Shown here: positions 53,220-61,215 of the stretch, piece by piece
How positions within the stretch are numbered: the stretch's first letter is position 1
How the letters are laid out: each line of letters begins with the position of its first letter
From: Natrinema salsiterrestre
GTDB taxonomy: Archaea; Halobacteriota; Halobacteria; Halobacteriales; Natrialbaceae
Assembly: GCF_029502005.1 (NCBI RefSeq)
Contig: NZ_JAMQOT010000007.1
Coordinates: forward strand, 124,001 to 188,000
DNA length: 64,000 nucleotides
Direction: 5' to 3'
The notes under the pieces: model-generated
What the model saw: the letters and a program-made list of their open reading frames with translations, nothing else
Database searches by the model: none
What the model was told of the DNA's origin: nothing
Translations under genes and position numbers: made by a program

Positions 53220-53630
53220 ATGGCGGCAGCCACGCGAAATGACAGGGATAGGATTACGGTCGCCCCGTCCCAGTCCTTCGATACCGTGACTAGCGAGCGC
53301 GAGTCGCCGAACGACGACGAGACCCCGGACGGCACTGCTCCCTCCGCCACCGACGTGTGCGACGAAATGGAGCCGTTCGAACCCTACACCTCCGGTGAAC
53401 TGGCCGCGATTCTCGATATCCCGAAGCGGCTCGCCCGCACGCTCTTGAAGAGACTCACCGACGACGGACGGATCCGACGGAAGGAACTCGAGTCGGATCG
53501 CGCCGTCTGGATCCGGGAACCGCCGACACACGCGTGTCCGGACTGCGGCCGCGAGTTCGAGATCAGGTACTCCCATCCGATCTTCCAGGCGGTTCAGTTC
53601 TGTCCCGGCTGTGGCACGCGACTCGAGTGA
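53220..53630 (+). CDS. Winged-helix protein with C-terminal zinc ribbon
   Basis: The 136-residue protein ends in a zinc ribbon with CPDC and CPGC pairs about 22 residues apart. Ahead of it is a helix-turn-helix-like stretch (about residues 54-95, with YTSGELAAILDIPKRLARTLLKRL). The acidic first 50 residues have no features. A GTG at 53287 is an alternative start. Fusion of these two parts suggests a small transcription regulator, with an unknown target. Confidence 0.65.
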   Translation: MAAATRNDRDRITVAPSQSFDTVTSERESPNDDETPDGTAPSATDVCDEMEPFEPYTSGELAAILDIPKRLARTLLKRLTDDGRIRRKELESDRAVWIREPPTHACPDCGREFEIRYSHPIFQAVQFCPGCGTRLE

Positions 53631-53700
53631 CCTACACGGCGATCCGGTAACCGACACGGCGATCCGTTTCCCGGTCACCTAAGACCCCGGAGTGCCAGCG

Positions 53701-54846
53701 GTGAGTGTGCGAAGTTACACTATTACGGAGATCTGGGATATTCCGATTCGGATCAACACGTCGTTGCTGATTTTCCTCCCGATCCTCGCATGGCTCATCG
53801 GAAGCGGGCAGCAGATCGAACTGTACGCCGGGTTCATCGACGGACTCACCGGGACCGGATTCGACCTCTCCCGTCTCCTCGCGGGGACGACGCCGTGGCT
53901 CATCGGCATCACGGCAGCGGTCGGGCTGTTCGTGAGCGTCACGCTGCACGAACTGGGCCACTCGTGGGTCGCGCTGCGATACGACATCGAGATCGAGTCG
54001 ATCACCCTGTGGATCCTCGGCGGCATCGCGTCGCTGAAGACGCTGCCAAAGGAGTGGGACCGCGAGTTCTGGATCGCCATCGCCGGCCCCATCACGAGCG
54101 TTCTCGTGGCCGCCGGCTGTTACGTCGCCGTTCTCGTCGCGCCGGACTCCCTGCAGGTCACCCGGTTCGTCCTCGGGTATCTGGCCATCACGAACCTGAT
54201 CCTCGCGGGATTCAACCTCCTCCCCGCGTTCCCCATGGACGGCGGACGCATCTTCCGCGCGCTCCTGGCTCGCTCCCGTCCCTACGGGAGCGCGACGCGG
54301 ATCGCGGCGCGAGTCGGCGTCGGCTTCGCGTTCCTGTTCGCTATCGTCGGGATCCTCAACTTCCAGCTCATTCTCCTGCTCCTCGCCTTCTTCATCTACG
54401 GCGCGGCGACCACGGAGTCGCGAACCGTCCTCCTCGACGAACTGCTCGAGGGAATCACCGTCGGCGACATCATGACCCGGGATCCAGCGACAGTCTCCGC
54501 CGACACGACGATCGCGGCGTTCGGTGACCGGATGATCCGCGACCGTCAATCCGTTCACCTCGTCACGGACGGGACCGGGGCGGTCGTCGGCGTCGTCACG
54601 CTCGAGGATCTCCGGACGTCTCGAGGGGACGACCGGGGATCGACCCGCCTCGAAGACGTGATGCAGGACGTCCCGCGTATCGAATCGACTGCCGACGCCT
54701 TCGACACGCTCCCCGTCGTGAACCAGTCCGGGAACGGGAACGTACTCGTCGAGAAGGCCGGGGAGATCGTCGGTGTTCTCTCGCAATCCGATTACGCCCA
54801 CGCCATGACGGTTCGACGCGGCTTTCAGAGTTCGATCGGCGGGTAG
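53701..54846 (+). CDS. Site-2 protease family metalloprotease with CBS domains
   Basis: This protein of about 381 residues is an intramembrane metalloprotease of the M50 family: zinc-binding HELGHSW near residue 82, LLPAFPMDGGR as the second motif near residue 178, and about six hydrophobic segments. The C-terminal third holds two CBS repeats (TVGDIMTRDPATV and VLSQSDYAH), which in relatives bind adenylates and may tune activity. Possible starts are three GTG codons at 53692, 53701 and 53707; I use the middle one. It may cleave membrane-anchored regulators; the substrate is unknown. Confidence 0.85.
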   Translation: MSVRSYTITEIWDIPIRINTSLLIFLPILAWLIGSGQQIELYAGFIDGLTGTGFDLSRLLAGTTPWLIGITAAVGLFVSVTLHELGHSWVALRYDIEIESITLWILGGIASLKTLPKEWDREFWIAIAGPITSVLVAAGCYVAVLVAPDSLQVTRFVLGYLAITNLILAGFNLLPAFPMDGGRIFRALLARSRPYGSATRIAARVGVGFAFLFAIVGILNFQLILLLLAFFIYGAATTESRTVLLDELLEGITVGDIMTRDPATVSADTTIAAFGDRMIRDRQSVHLVTDGTGAVVGVVTLEDLRTSRGDDRGSTRLEDVMQDVPRIESTADAFDTLPVVNQSGNGNVLVEKAGEIVGVLSQSDYAHAMTVRRGFQSSIGG

Positions 54847-54948
54847 CGAACGCGTTCGAGGGTGCGACGGATCCGCGACACGGAGGGTCACCGGTTCGCG
54901 TATCGGCCGACTTCGGAACGGTCCCCTCGGCGGGCCCGGTTCCGATCG

Positions 54949-54990
54949 TTCTTTAAGTGTCTCTGGTCACAAGGTGAAGCTACGAAGGGC
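54949..54990 (+). repeat. TATA-bearing 42-bp repeat, copy 2
   Basis: This 42-bp stretch is identical to 55987-56028 at 40 positions. It has TTTAAG at 54952-54957 and then a conserved part ending GAAGGGC, and lies 55 bases before the nucleotidyltransferase ATG. Confidence 0.75.
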
Positions 54991-55044
54991 ATTCGGCACG
55001 CCGGTCTTCTCGCAGTTCCGTTTTCGACGACTCGAGCCACAACC

Positions 55045-55965
55045 ATGTCTCCCGTCCCGAATCACGTCCAGCGGAGCGTCGACGAGCACCTGACGGCGAT
55101 CGAACGCGAGTACGACGTCGCGGTCGTACTGGCGGTCGCCCGCGGGAGCCACGCCTGGGGCGCGGCGAGTCCTGACAGCGACTACGACGTCGGGTTCGTC
55201 TTCGTCCCGAGCGATCTGCGCCGGTACGCCCACCTCGAGGGACCGCCCGAAACTATCGTCGCGGACCGTGGCGAGCTCGAGTATCAGGGCTGGGACGTGC
55301 GGACGTTCGCAGGGCTGCTCGCGGATTCGAACGAGGGCGCGATCGATTTGCTGCGAAGTCCGATTCGCTATCGGGTGGCGTACGATCCCGCCGACCTCGC
55401 CGACTACCTCGAGCGGACCTACAACCCGATCGACCTGTATCACACGTGGCGCGGGATCGCGACGAACAACTACCGCACGTACGTCTCGCACCACCTGGTC
55501 CGAACCGACGACGAGACCGTCCCGATCGTCGACGCGGGCGAGGACACGTACACCGTCGAAACCGGCGACGGAACGACGACGGTGCCGGCCGACGACGACC
55601 GGTTCACCGAGACCCAGACGAAACCGACGGTGAAGCGAAACCTGACGATCTGTCGGGCCGCCATGTCGGCGTACTACCTCAAAACGACCGGCGAGAGCGG
55701 CGCACACGAGTTACCGGCCCTCGACTTCGAGGCGTTCCTGACCGAGCAAGCGCCCGCGGTCTTCGACGCCGAACGGATCGACCGCGCTCGCGAGTTGCTC
55801 GAGCGCAAGCGGGCGGGCGAGGGCGATGTCGACGTCGGCGACGCCGTGGGCCGCGAGTTCGCACACCCGCCACGAGAGATCGAGCCGGACGTGCACGCTC
55901 GAGCCGGGCCCGATACCGAACGGCTGGACGGATACATCGACGAGATGCTCCGAGCCGTCCGCTAG
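55045..55965 (+). CDS. Nucleotidyltransferase domain protein (DNA polymerase beta superfamily, YcgL type)
   Basis: The 306-residue protein has a nucleotidyltransferase motif near its start: VARGSHAWGAASPDSDYDVGFVFVP, with the Gly-Ser and the two acidic residues D-x-D. The next 180 residues include YHTWRGIATNNYRTYV and a helical tail. It resembles predicted nucleotidyltransferases of COG3541 (YcgL), whose substrate is unknown. Its transcript may begin in the 42-bp repeat 55 bases upstream, giving a short leader. Confidence 0.75.
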   Translation: MSPVPNHVQRSVDEHLTAIEREYDVAVVLAVARGSHAWGAASPDSDYDVGFVFVPSDLRRYAHLEGPPETIVADRGELEYQGWDVRTFAGLLADSNEGAIDLLRSPIRYRVAYDPADLADYLERTYNPIDLYHTWRGIATNNYRTYVSHHLVRTDDETVPIVDAGEDTYTVETGDGTTTVPADDDRFTETQTKPTVKRNLTICRAAMSAYYLKTTGESGAHELPALDFEAFLTEQAPAVFDAERIDRARELLERKRAGEGDVDVGDAVGREFAHPPREIEPDVHARAGPDTERLDGYIDEMLRAVR

Positions 55966-55986
55966 CAGCGTCCGCTCGCCGATCCA

Positions 55987-56028
55987 TTCTTTAAGTACCT
56001 CTGGTCACAAGGTGAAGCTACGAAGGGC
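55987..56028 (+). repeat. TATA-bearing 42-bp repeat, copy 3
   Basis: This copy is 40/42 identical to copy 2, with TTTAAG at 55990-55995. It lies 189 bases before the RNA polymerase epsilon-type gene, leaving a leader of roughly 190 bases if used as its promoter. Confidence 0.75.
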
Positions 56029-56216
56029 TTTTCGCGGAGTGGTTCGTCCGGCACCGGAGCGACCGCGATGCACCGGTGTCGATCGTTACGCACCGGAAAT
56101 CGGCGATCGTTCCGGATCACGCAGTAGGATAACCTATCAGAGCGGCTGTCTGTCCGGTTTCACGGATCGCTGTGCGGAGCGAGCCTTTTTCACTCTCCCC
56201 CTCTCAGCGACAACTG

Positions 56217-56984
56217 ATGCAAGACGACGGTGCCGATCCAGGTCCAGCGTCCGAGCGAGCGTCGGCCGTCGGAGACGGTGTCGAACCCGATTTCGACGGT
56301 GAGCGCCATCTCGAGACCCGACCCGGGTCCGGGTCGCTCTCGCGGGCGGACGTCCAGCGCGATTCGACGGTCCGCCGATGGGGCGTCGTCACGCCGAGTG
56401 CGACGGTCATCGGTCGCGCGGACTCGCCCGAGGCGGACCTCTCCGAGAGCGTGCGCCGCCTCCACGACGAACAGCACGCGGCGACGCCCGGCTACAGCGA
56501 GCGCGCCCACCACCTCGACCGGCTCCGAACGACGCAGGCGCTGTGTAACGCCCTCGAGGTGACGCCGTGGCAGCGAGACCTCGCGCTGGGGGTCATGGAC
56601 GAGATCGACCTCACCGAGTTCGGCAGCCAGCGGGCGATCCCGAAGGTCGCGCTGGTGGTGATCCGCCACGTCGTCGACGTCGACCGCCAGCAGTACTTCG
56701 GGCTGGACGATATCGACGCACAGGAGCTCTCGGCCGACCGGATGGAGGAACTGTTCGCCCAGTATCGGGCCCACGACATCACCGACGAGGAGGGGTTCAA
56801 ACGACTCGCGGCCGAGTACGGACTCGATACGACGAGTCTGAATCGGCTTCGTCGCGTCCTGAAGGCCCAACTCGAGGACGACCTGCCGGCCTACGGGCGG
56901 AACCCGTATCGGGACCCGAACCTCCCGGACGTGACCGAGTCGAACGCCGAGGCCGCGGAGACGGCTGCCGGAACCGAGAGTTAA
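56217..56984 (+). CDS. DNA-directed RNA polymerase subunit epsilon (haloarchaeal type)
   Basis: The 255-residue protein has a conserved core from VRRWGVVTPSATVIGR through HDEQHAATPGYSERAHHLDRLRTTQALCNALEVTPWQRDLALGVMDEIDL to SQRAIPKVALVVIRHVVDVDR. I recognise this as the haloarchaeal protein annotated as RNA polymerase subunit epsilon; the helical core resembles a cyclin-like fold, but I have no evidence here for its role. The first 50 residues are acidic and variable. The start at 56217 fits the common length. Confidence 0.7.
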   Translation: MQDDGADPGPASERASAVGDGVEPDFDGERHLETRPGSGSLSRADVQRDSTVRRWGVVTPSATVIGRADSPEADLSESVRRLHDEQHAATPGYSERAHHLDRLRTTQALCNALEVTPWQRDLALGVMDEIDLTEFGSQRAIPKVALVVIRHVVDVDRQQYFGLDDIDAQELSADRMEELFAQYRAHDITDEEGFKRLAAEYGLDTTSLNRLRRVLKAQLEDDLPAYGRNPYRDPNLPDVTESNAEAAETAAGTES

Positions 56985-57071
56985 CGACCGGCCGCCGACC
57001 GGATCCACACCTCGTCACGAGTCGACTGCCGGTGACCGGCGACTTTTCCGTCGGTGGCTCCTACCGGAGCT

Positions 57072-57725
57072 ATGGCTGACGCTGACACCGGATCCACGCC
57101 GTCGACGACCGATCGCATCGAAATTTACGCCGACTACGTCTGCCCGTTCTGTTACCTCGGCACGCGCTCGCTCGAGCAGTACCGCGAGGGACGCGACGAG
57201 CCGCTGGAGGTCGACTGGCACCCCTTCGATCTGCGCAGCGGGAAGCGGAACGCGGACGGCTCGATCGATCACGACGTCGACGACGGCAAGGGCGAGGACT
57301 ACTACGAGCAGGCGAGACAGAACGTCCGCCGGCTCCAGGAGGAGTACGGCGTGGAGATGGCACAGGAGATCGCGACCGACGTCGACTCGTTGAACGCGCA
57401 GGTCGCCTCGTGGTACGTCAAGCAGGAATACCCCGAGCGGTGGGCGGAATTCGACGAGTCGATCTACACGGCGCTCTGGCAGGACGGCCGCGACATCGGC
57501 GACGTCGACGTACTGGCCGACCTCGCGGCGGACGCCGAGCTCCCCGTCGAGGAGATCCGCGACGCGATCGCGGACGACGGCATCCGAGCGGAACTCGAGG
57601 ACAGGTTCGCCGAGGCCCAGCAGAAGGGGATCACCGGCGTGCCGACGTTCGTCTCCGACGGCCACGCCGCCCGGGGATCGGTCCCGCCGGAACACCTCGA
57701 GCGACTCGTCGAGGGCGATCGGTAG
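57072..57725 (+). CDS. DsbA family oxidoreductase (FrnE type)
   Basis: The 217-residue protein has the thioredoxin-like DsbA layout: IEIYADYVCPFCYLGTRSLEQY near the start with a CPFC active-site pair near residue 26, a helical insertion, and GITGVPTFVSDGH carrying the cis-proline loop. There is no signal peptide, so it acts in the cytoplasm, as FrnE-type members do, in thiol-disulfide exchange. It is convergent with the NAD kinase gene. Confidence 0.9.
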   Translation: MADADTGSTPSTTDRIEIYADYVCPFCYLGTRSLEQYREGRDEPLEVDWHPFDLRSGKRNADGSIDHDVDDGKGEDYYEQARQNVRRLQEEYGVEMAQEIATDVDSLNAQVASWYVKQEYPERWAEFDESIYTALWQDGRDIGDVDVLADLAADAELPVEEIRDAIADDGIRAELEDRFAEAQQKGITGVPTFVSDGHAARGSVPPEHLERLVEGDR

Positions 57726-57749
57726 GGATCGGTCGAGGATCTGAACGGC

Positions 57750-58586
57750 TTATTCGAGTTTGTCGAGCCCGTCGAAGAAGTTCGCCTGCGGGCCGACGAG
57801 CCGGACCGGCTCCGCCGCGAGCGAGACGGAGATCGTCGCGGGCAGTTCGAGTCGCTGTCGATTGCGTCCGTCGCTGATCGCGTAGCCGGTCTCGGCACCG
57901 GAGACGGTGAGGACGAGTTCGGTATCGGGCTCGACGACCAGCGGCGGCATCGAGTCGGTCGCGGCCATCTGCGTGACGACGAGCGCCTCGGCGGCGGGAT
58001 GAACCAGCGGCCCGCCTTCGCTCAAGTTGTAGGCGGTCGAGCCCGTCGGCGTGGCGACGAGAACGCCGTCCGCGTGGCTCTCGACGTATTGTTGTCCGTC
58101 GGCCTGCACCTCGATAGTCGCGCCGCCGCCGTTTCCCCGTCGCGGCCCGTGAACGACGACCTCGTTGAGAGCCGGCTCGAGCGTCCAGTCCGCGTCGACG
58201 CCGGTCGCTCGCAGCCGCGACAGTTCGCGTTCCGGCACCGCTCCCGTTTCGTCGAGTTCGGCCGCGAGACCGGTGACGACGCCGAGCGCGTCGGCGGGTG
58301 CGACGGCGTTGAGAAAGCCGACTTCGCCGAGATTGATCCCGAGGATCGGGGTCGATCCGACTTCTCGGGCGACAAACAACAGCGTTCCGTCGCCGCCGAT
58401 ACTCACGACGAGATCCCGACCCGCCATCGCCGCGACCGGGACGGCGGTCGCGTCGATCGCACCGCCGGTCGACTCGTCGACGACGACACTCGCTCCGTCG
58501 CGCTCGAGGGCCTCCACGAGGTCGACGGCCAGCGCCTGTGCATGCTCGTTGTCACGTTGGGCGACGATTCCGACGGCGACGTCCAT
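57750..58586 (-). CDS. nadK: NAD kinase
   Basis: The 278-residue protein has the two NAD kinase signatures: SIGGDGTLLFVAR at about residues 62-74 with the catalytic Asp, and GVLVATPTGSTAYNLSEGGP near residue 190. It phosphorylates NAD at the 2' position of the adenosine ribose to give NADP, using ATP or polyphosphate. Its length is normal. It is divergent from the KaiC-like gene over a structured spacer. Confidence 0.92.
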   Translation of the reverse strand: MDVAVGIVAQRDNEHAQALAVDLVEALERDGASVVVDESTGGAIDATAVPVAAMAGRDLVVSIGGDGTLLFVAREVGSTPILGINLGEVGFLNAVAPADALGVVTGLAAELDETGAVPERELSRLRATGVDADWTLEPALNEVVVHGPRRGNGGGATIEVQADGQQYVESHADGVLVATPTGSTAYNLSEGGPLVHPAAEALVVTQMAATDSMPPLVVEPDTELVLTVSGAETGYAISDGRNRQRLELPATISVSLAAEPVRLVGPQANFFDGLDKLE

Positions 58587-58647
58587 CGACGGCGGCTACC
58601 CGCCCCGTCGTCAAAAACCCACGCTTGTCCGGCCGACAGCAACAAGC

Positions 58648-58653
58648 TTAATC
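58648..58653 (+). promoter_or_regulatory. TATA box of the KaiC-like gene region
   Basis: TTAATC (58648-58653) in an A+T-rich patch begins 28 bases before the GTG at 58676, which opens a 48-codon frame ahead of the KaiC-like gene. Confidence 0.4.
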
Positions 58654-58675
58654 GGGATGGAGTGACTCCGGTCAC

Positions 58676-58822
58676 GTGAACGATAGCGACGACCTCGTCG
58701 CAGTGTCCAGTATGGCTCCCGTCCACCCGCGTCTCCCCGCCGCCGCATCGTCGCCGGCGGCGGGGAGGGCCCCGTGCGTTTTCGCTCGGTCTCGGCTACC
58801 CGCAGGTGATCGCCGTGAGTGA
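58676..58822 (+). CDS. Possible leaderless upstream reading frame (48 residues)
   Basis: GTG at 58676 opens 48 codons that end with TGA at 58820-58822, overlapping the KaiC-like GTG (58815) by 8 bases. The distance to TTAATC fits a leaderless start. The encoded peptide is rich in Ala, Pro and Arg and has no recognised feature. The frame contains a 13-bp perfect hairpin. It may instead be a non-coding leader. Confidence 0.3.
   Translation: MNDSDDLVAVSSMAPVHPRLPAAASSPAAGRAPCVFARSRLPAGDRRE
58733..58767. other. Perfect 13-bp GC-rich hairpin in the leader of the KaiC-like gene
   Basis: CTCCCCGCCGCCG (58733-58745) faces CGGCGGCGGGGAG (58755-58767) with a 9-base loop. It starts about 57 bases after the possible transcript start, too early to be a terminator of the gene it precedes, unless it acts as an attenuator. 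Confidence 0.6.
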
Positions 58823-59921
58823 CGACGACTGGTTCGAAGACGCGCTCGAGGGCGAAGACGCGAGCGATGCGGACGAGGAGACGGACGGTGACGAGGAGTG
58901 GACCGAGTTTCCGCGCGACGACGATCCCTCGGACACGCCGGAGAGCGCCGATTCCGACGGGCCGCCCGACGGTAGTGCTCCGGCGGCCGAGCAGCCGGGC
59001 GAGGTGCCGTCCGAAGCGGACGGAACGGCGACTCGCGACGATGCCGAGGACGACTCCCTGTTCGACGAGGGGTTCGGCTCGGCGCTACAGGACGTCGAGA
59101 CCCCCACCATCGACGACGAAGACGGTGGTGACGGCCCGGTAGCCGGCCCCGAGGGGTTCGACGACCTCGATTTCGTCCTCGAGGGCAGTGACGAACCCGA
59201 CTTCGACGAGGAGATCGACTCCGAACTGCCCCGGCTCGATCTCGGCATCGACGGCCTCGACAGGATGATTCAGGGCGGCGTTCCCGAGCGATCGCTGATC
59301 GTCGCGATGGGCAGCGCCGGGACCGGCAAGACCACCTTCGGCCTCCAGTTTCTCCATCACGGCCTCGAGCAGGGCGAGCGTGCGGTGTTCATCACGCTCG
59401 AGGAGAGCCGCGACCGGGTCATCAACAGCGCGACCGAGAAGGGCTACGCGTTCGACGAGTACGTCGCCGACGGGCAACTCGCCGTCGTCGACGTCGATCC
59501 CATCGAGATGGCCAACAGTCTGGCGTCGATCCGCAACGAACTTCCCGCGCTCGTCGAGGAGTTCGACGCCTCGCGGCTCGTGTTGGACTCCGTCTCCTTG
59601 CTCGAGATGATGTACGAGGACCGGGCGAAACGGCGGAACGAAATCTACGATTTCTCCCGGAGCCTGAAAGAGGCGGGCGTCACCGCGCTGTTGACCAGCG
59701 AGGCGTCGGAGGAGACGCCCTACGCCTCGCGGTACGGCATCGTCGAGTATCTCACGGACGCCGTCTTCGTCCTGCAGTACGTCCGGCCCGACGACTTCCG
59801 CGAGACCCGGCTCGCGATCGAGATTCAGAAGATCCGCGACGCGAACCACTCTCGAGAAAAGAAACCGTACGAGATCACGAACGAGGGAATTTCCGTCTAC
59901 CAGCAGGCGAATCTGTTCTAG
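58815..59921 (+). CDS. KaiC-like RecA-superfamily ATPase with acidic N-terminal extension
   Basis: The 368-residue protein has two parts. The first 130 residues are almost all acidic and low in complexity. The rest is a KaiC/RAD55-type domain, starting LGIDGLDRMIQGGVPERSLIVAMGSAGTGKTTFGLQFLHHGLE with a Walker A loop (GSAGTGKTT), and VFITLEES and RLVLDSVSLLEMMYEDR as the Walker B region. It hydrolyses ATP; regulatory or archaellum/gas vesicle roles are known for relatives. GTG at 58815 is preferred over one at 58806. Confidence 0.82.
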   Translation: MSDDDWFEDALEGEDASDADEETDGDEEWTEFPRDDDPSDTPESADSDGPPDGSAPAAEQPGEVPSEADGTATRDDAEDDSLFDEGFGSALQDVETPTIDDEDGGDGPVAGPEGFDDLDFVLEGSDEPDFDEEIDSELPRLDLGIDGLDRMIQGGVPERSLIVAMGSAGTGKTTFGLQFLHHGLEQGERAVFITLEESRDRVINSATEKGYAFDEYVADGQLAVVDVDPIEMANSLASIRNELPALVEEFDASRLVLDSVSLLEMMYEDRAKRRNEIYDFSRSLKEAGVTALLTSEASEETPYASRYGIVEYLTDAVFVLQYVRPDDFRETRLAIEIQKIRDANHSREKKPYEITNEGISVYQQANLF

Positions 59922-60034
59922 CCCTCGCCACCGTTCCGGCGAGCGGCCGCGACAGCGCGTTTCAGTCCAGTAAGGGACACTTATCGGCGCGTTCATGGCC
60001 CATACTTTTGCGGACAGGTGTCCGATGGATCCGC

Positions 60035-60274
60035 ATGGCGCAACGGACGACAGCCGACGAGACACTGCCGCGAGAGGAACTCGCCGCGTACTTTCAGGAC
60101 CTCGCGAGGGAGTTCGAGGGCGAGGACGAGGAGGTGATCGTTCCGGTCGGGAACAAGAACGTGTCGCTCAGCCCGCCCCACAACGTCGACGTCTCGGTCG
60201 AGGTCGTCGAACGCTCGTCGATGCTCCGGGGGAACCGTGAGACAGTCGAGATCGAACTGAGCTGGAAACCCTGA
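60035..60274 (+). CDS. Amphi-Trp domain protein
   Basis: The 79-residue protein follows the amphi-Trp domain pattern: an amphipathic start (ETLPREELAAYFQDLAREFEGED) followed by short strands and the closing ELSWKP with the tryptophan that gives the domain its name. The role is unknown. It lies one base ahead of the next small membrane protein gene, which starts just after its stop, so the two form a pair. Confidence 0.7.
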   Translation: MAQRTTADETLPREELAAYFQDLAREFEGEDEEVIVPVGNKNVSLSPPHNVDVSVEVVERSSMLRGNRETVEIELSWKP

Positions 60275-60275
60275 C

Positions 60276-60638
60276 ATGGCCGCCGCGGACTCCATCCTCA
60301 TCTTCGTCCTGAGTCTGCTCGTGGGAACGATCGGCATCCTCGCAGGTGCGCGGCTCGTGCTGGACAGGGACGCGAGCTTCGTCAACGCGGCGGTGACCGC
60401 GCTGATCGGCGCGGCCGCCTGGGCGATCACGAGCTTCTTCGTCGGCTGGATCCCCATTCTGGGCGTGGTGTTGATGCTGATCATCTGGGTCGGCGTCATC
60501 AACTGGCGCTACCCCGGCGGCTGGGGATCCGCGGCCGCGATCGGCTTCGTCGCCTGGATCGTCGCAGTCGGCATCCTCTACGCGCTCGCGGTCGTCGGCT
60601 TCGTCACGCCCGACGCGCTCGGCATTCCGGGCGTCTAG
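60276..60638 (+). CDS. Four-helix membrane protein
   Basis: The 120-residue protein has four hydrophobic segments spanning most of its length (about residues 6-26, 38-60, 62-79, 88-112). Its ATG is one base after the amphi-Trp stop, which implies co-expression. I do not recognise a family. Confidence 0.65.
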   Translation: MAAADSILIFVLSLLVGTIGILAGARLVLDRDASFVNAAVTALIGAAAWAITSFFVGWIPILGVVLMLIIWVGVINWRYPGGWGSAAAIGFVAWIVAVGILYALAVVGFVTPDALGIPGV

Positions 60639-60718
60639 GCCGACCCCGGAACTTCCCATCGGGCGAGAACGTGGGGAACCGCTTTGGTCGTTCGCTCGAG
60701 AGACCCGAGTAGCAAACG

Positions 60719-61147
60719 ATGTACGAGACGATCCTGTTCCCGACGGACGGCAGCGATCACGCGGCGACCGTTGCGGATCACGCGATCGATATCGCGGCCA
60801 CGAGGGACGCGACGCTCCACGTCCTCTCGGTCGTCGACGACCGCGCCTTTCTGGTTCTCGACGACGACCGCATCGAGCGAGTCCGCGATGACCTCCGAAC
60901 GAGCGCCCACGAGGCGGTCGACGAGGCGGCGACCCGTGCCGCCGACCGCGGTCTCGAGACGACGACGGCGGTCGACACCGGCAACCCGGTCGAATGTATC
61001 CTCGACGCCACCGCGACGATCGACGCCGATCTGATCGTCATGGGGACCAGCGGCGACGAGTACGAACGGAACGTCGTCGGAAGCGTCTCCCAGCGCGTCG
61101 TCCGTGACGCCCCCGTTCCCGTTACGACCGTCGGGCCCGACGTTTGA
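60719..61147 (+). CDS. Universal stress protein (UspA family)
   Basis: The 142-residue protein is a single Usp domain, starting YETILFPTDGSDHAATVADHAIDIA and ending with the ATP-binding motif MGTSGDEYERNVVGSVSQRVV, in which G-x2-G-x9-G(S/T) is visible. This is the ATP-binding subtype. Function in stress survival is general to the family. Confidence 0.92.
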   Translation: MYETILFPTDGSDHAATVADHAIDIAATRDATLHVLSVVDDRAFLVLDDDRIERVRDDLRTSAHEAVDEAATRAADRGLETTTAVDTGNPVECILDATATIDADLIVMGTSGDEYERNVVGSVSQRVVRDAPVPVTTVGPDV

Positions 61148-61215
61148 TCGGGTCGGACGCCGTCGAGAACCGTCACGGATGGTTTGATATGGTCTCCGTG
61201 GGTAGTGAGTAGGAG

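Noticed and set aside
55826-56302. Frame starting inside the third 42-bp repeat (KLRRAF start)
   Set aside because: The GTG is only 22 bases after the TATA box, shorter than usual, and the frame after the repeat has no similarity between copies 2 and 3.
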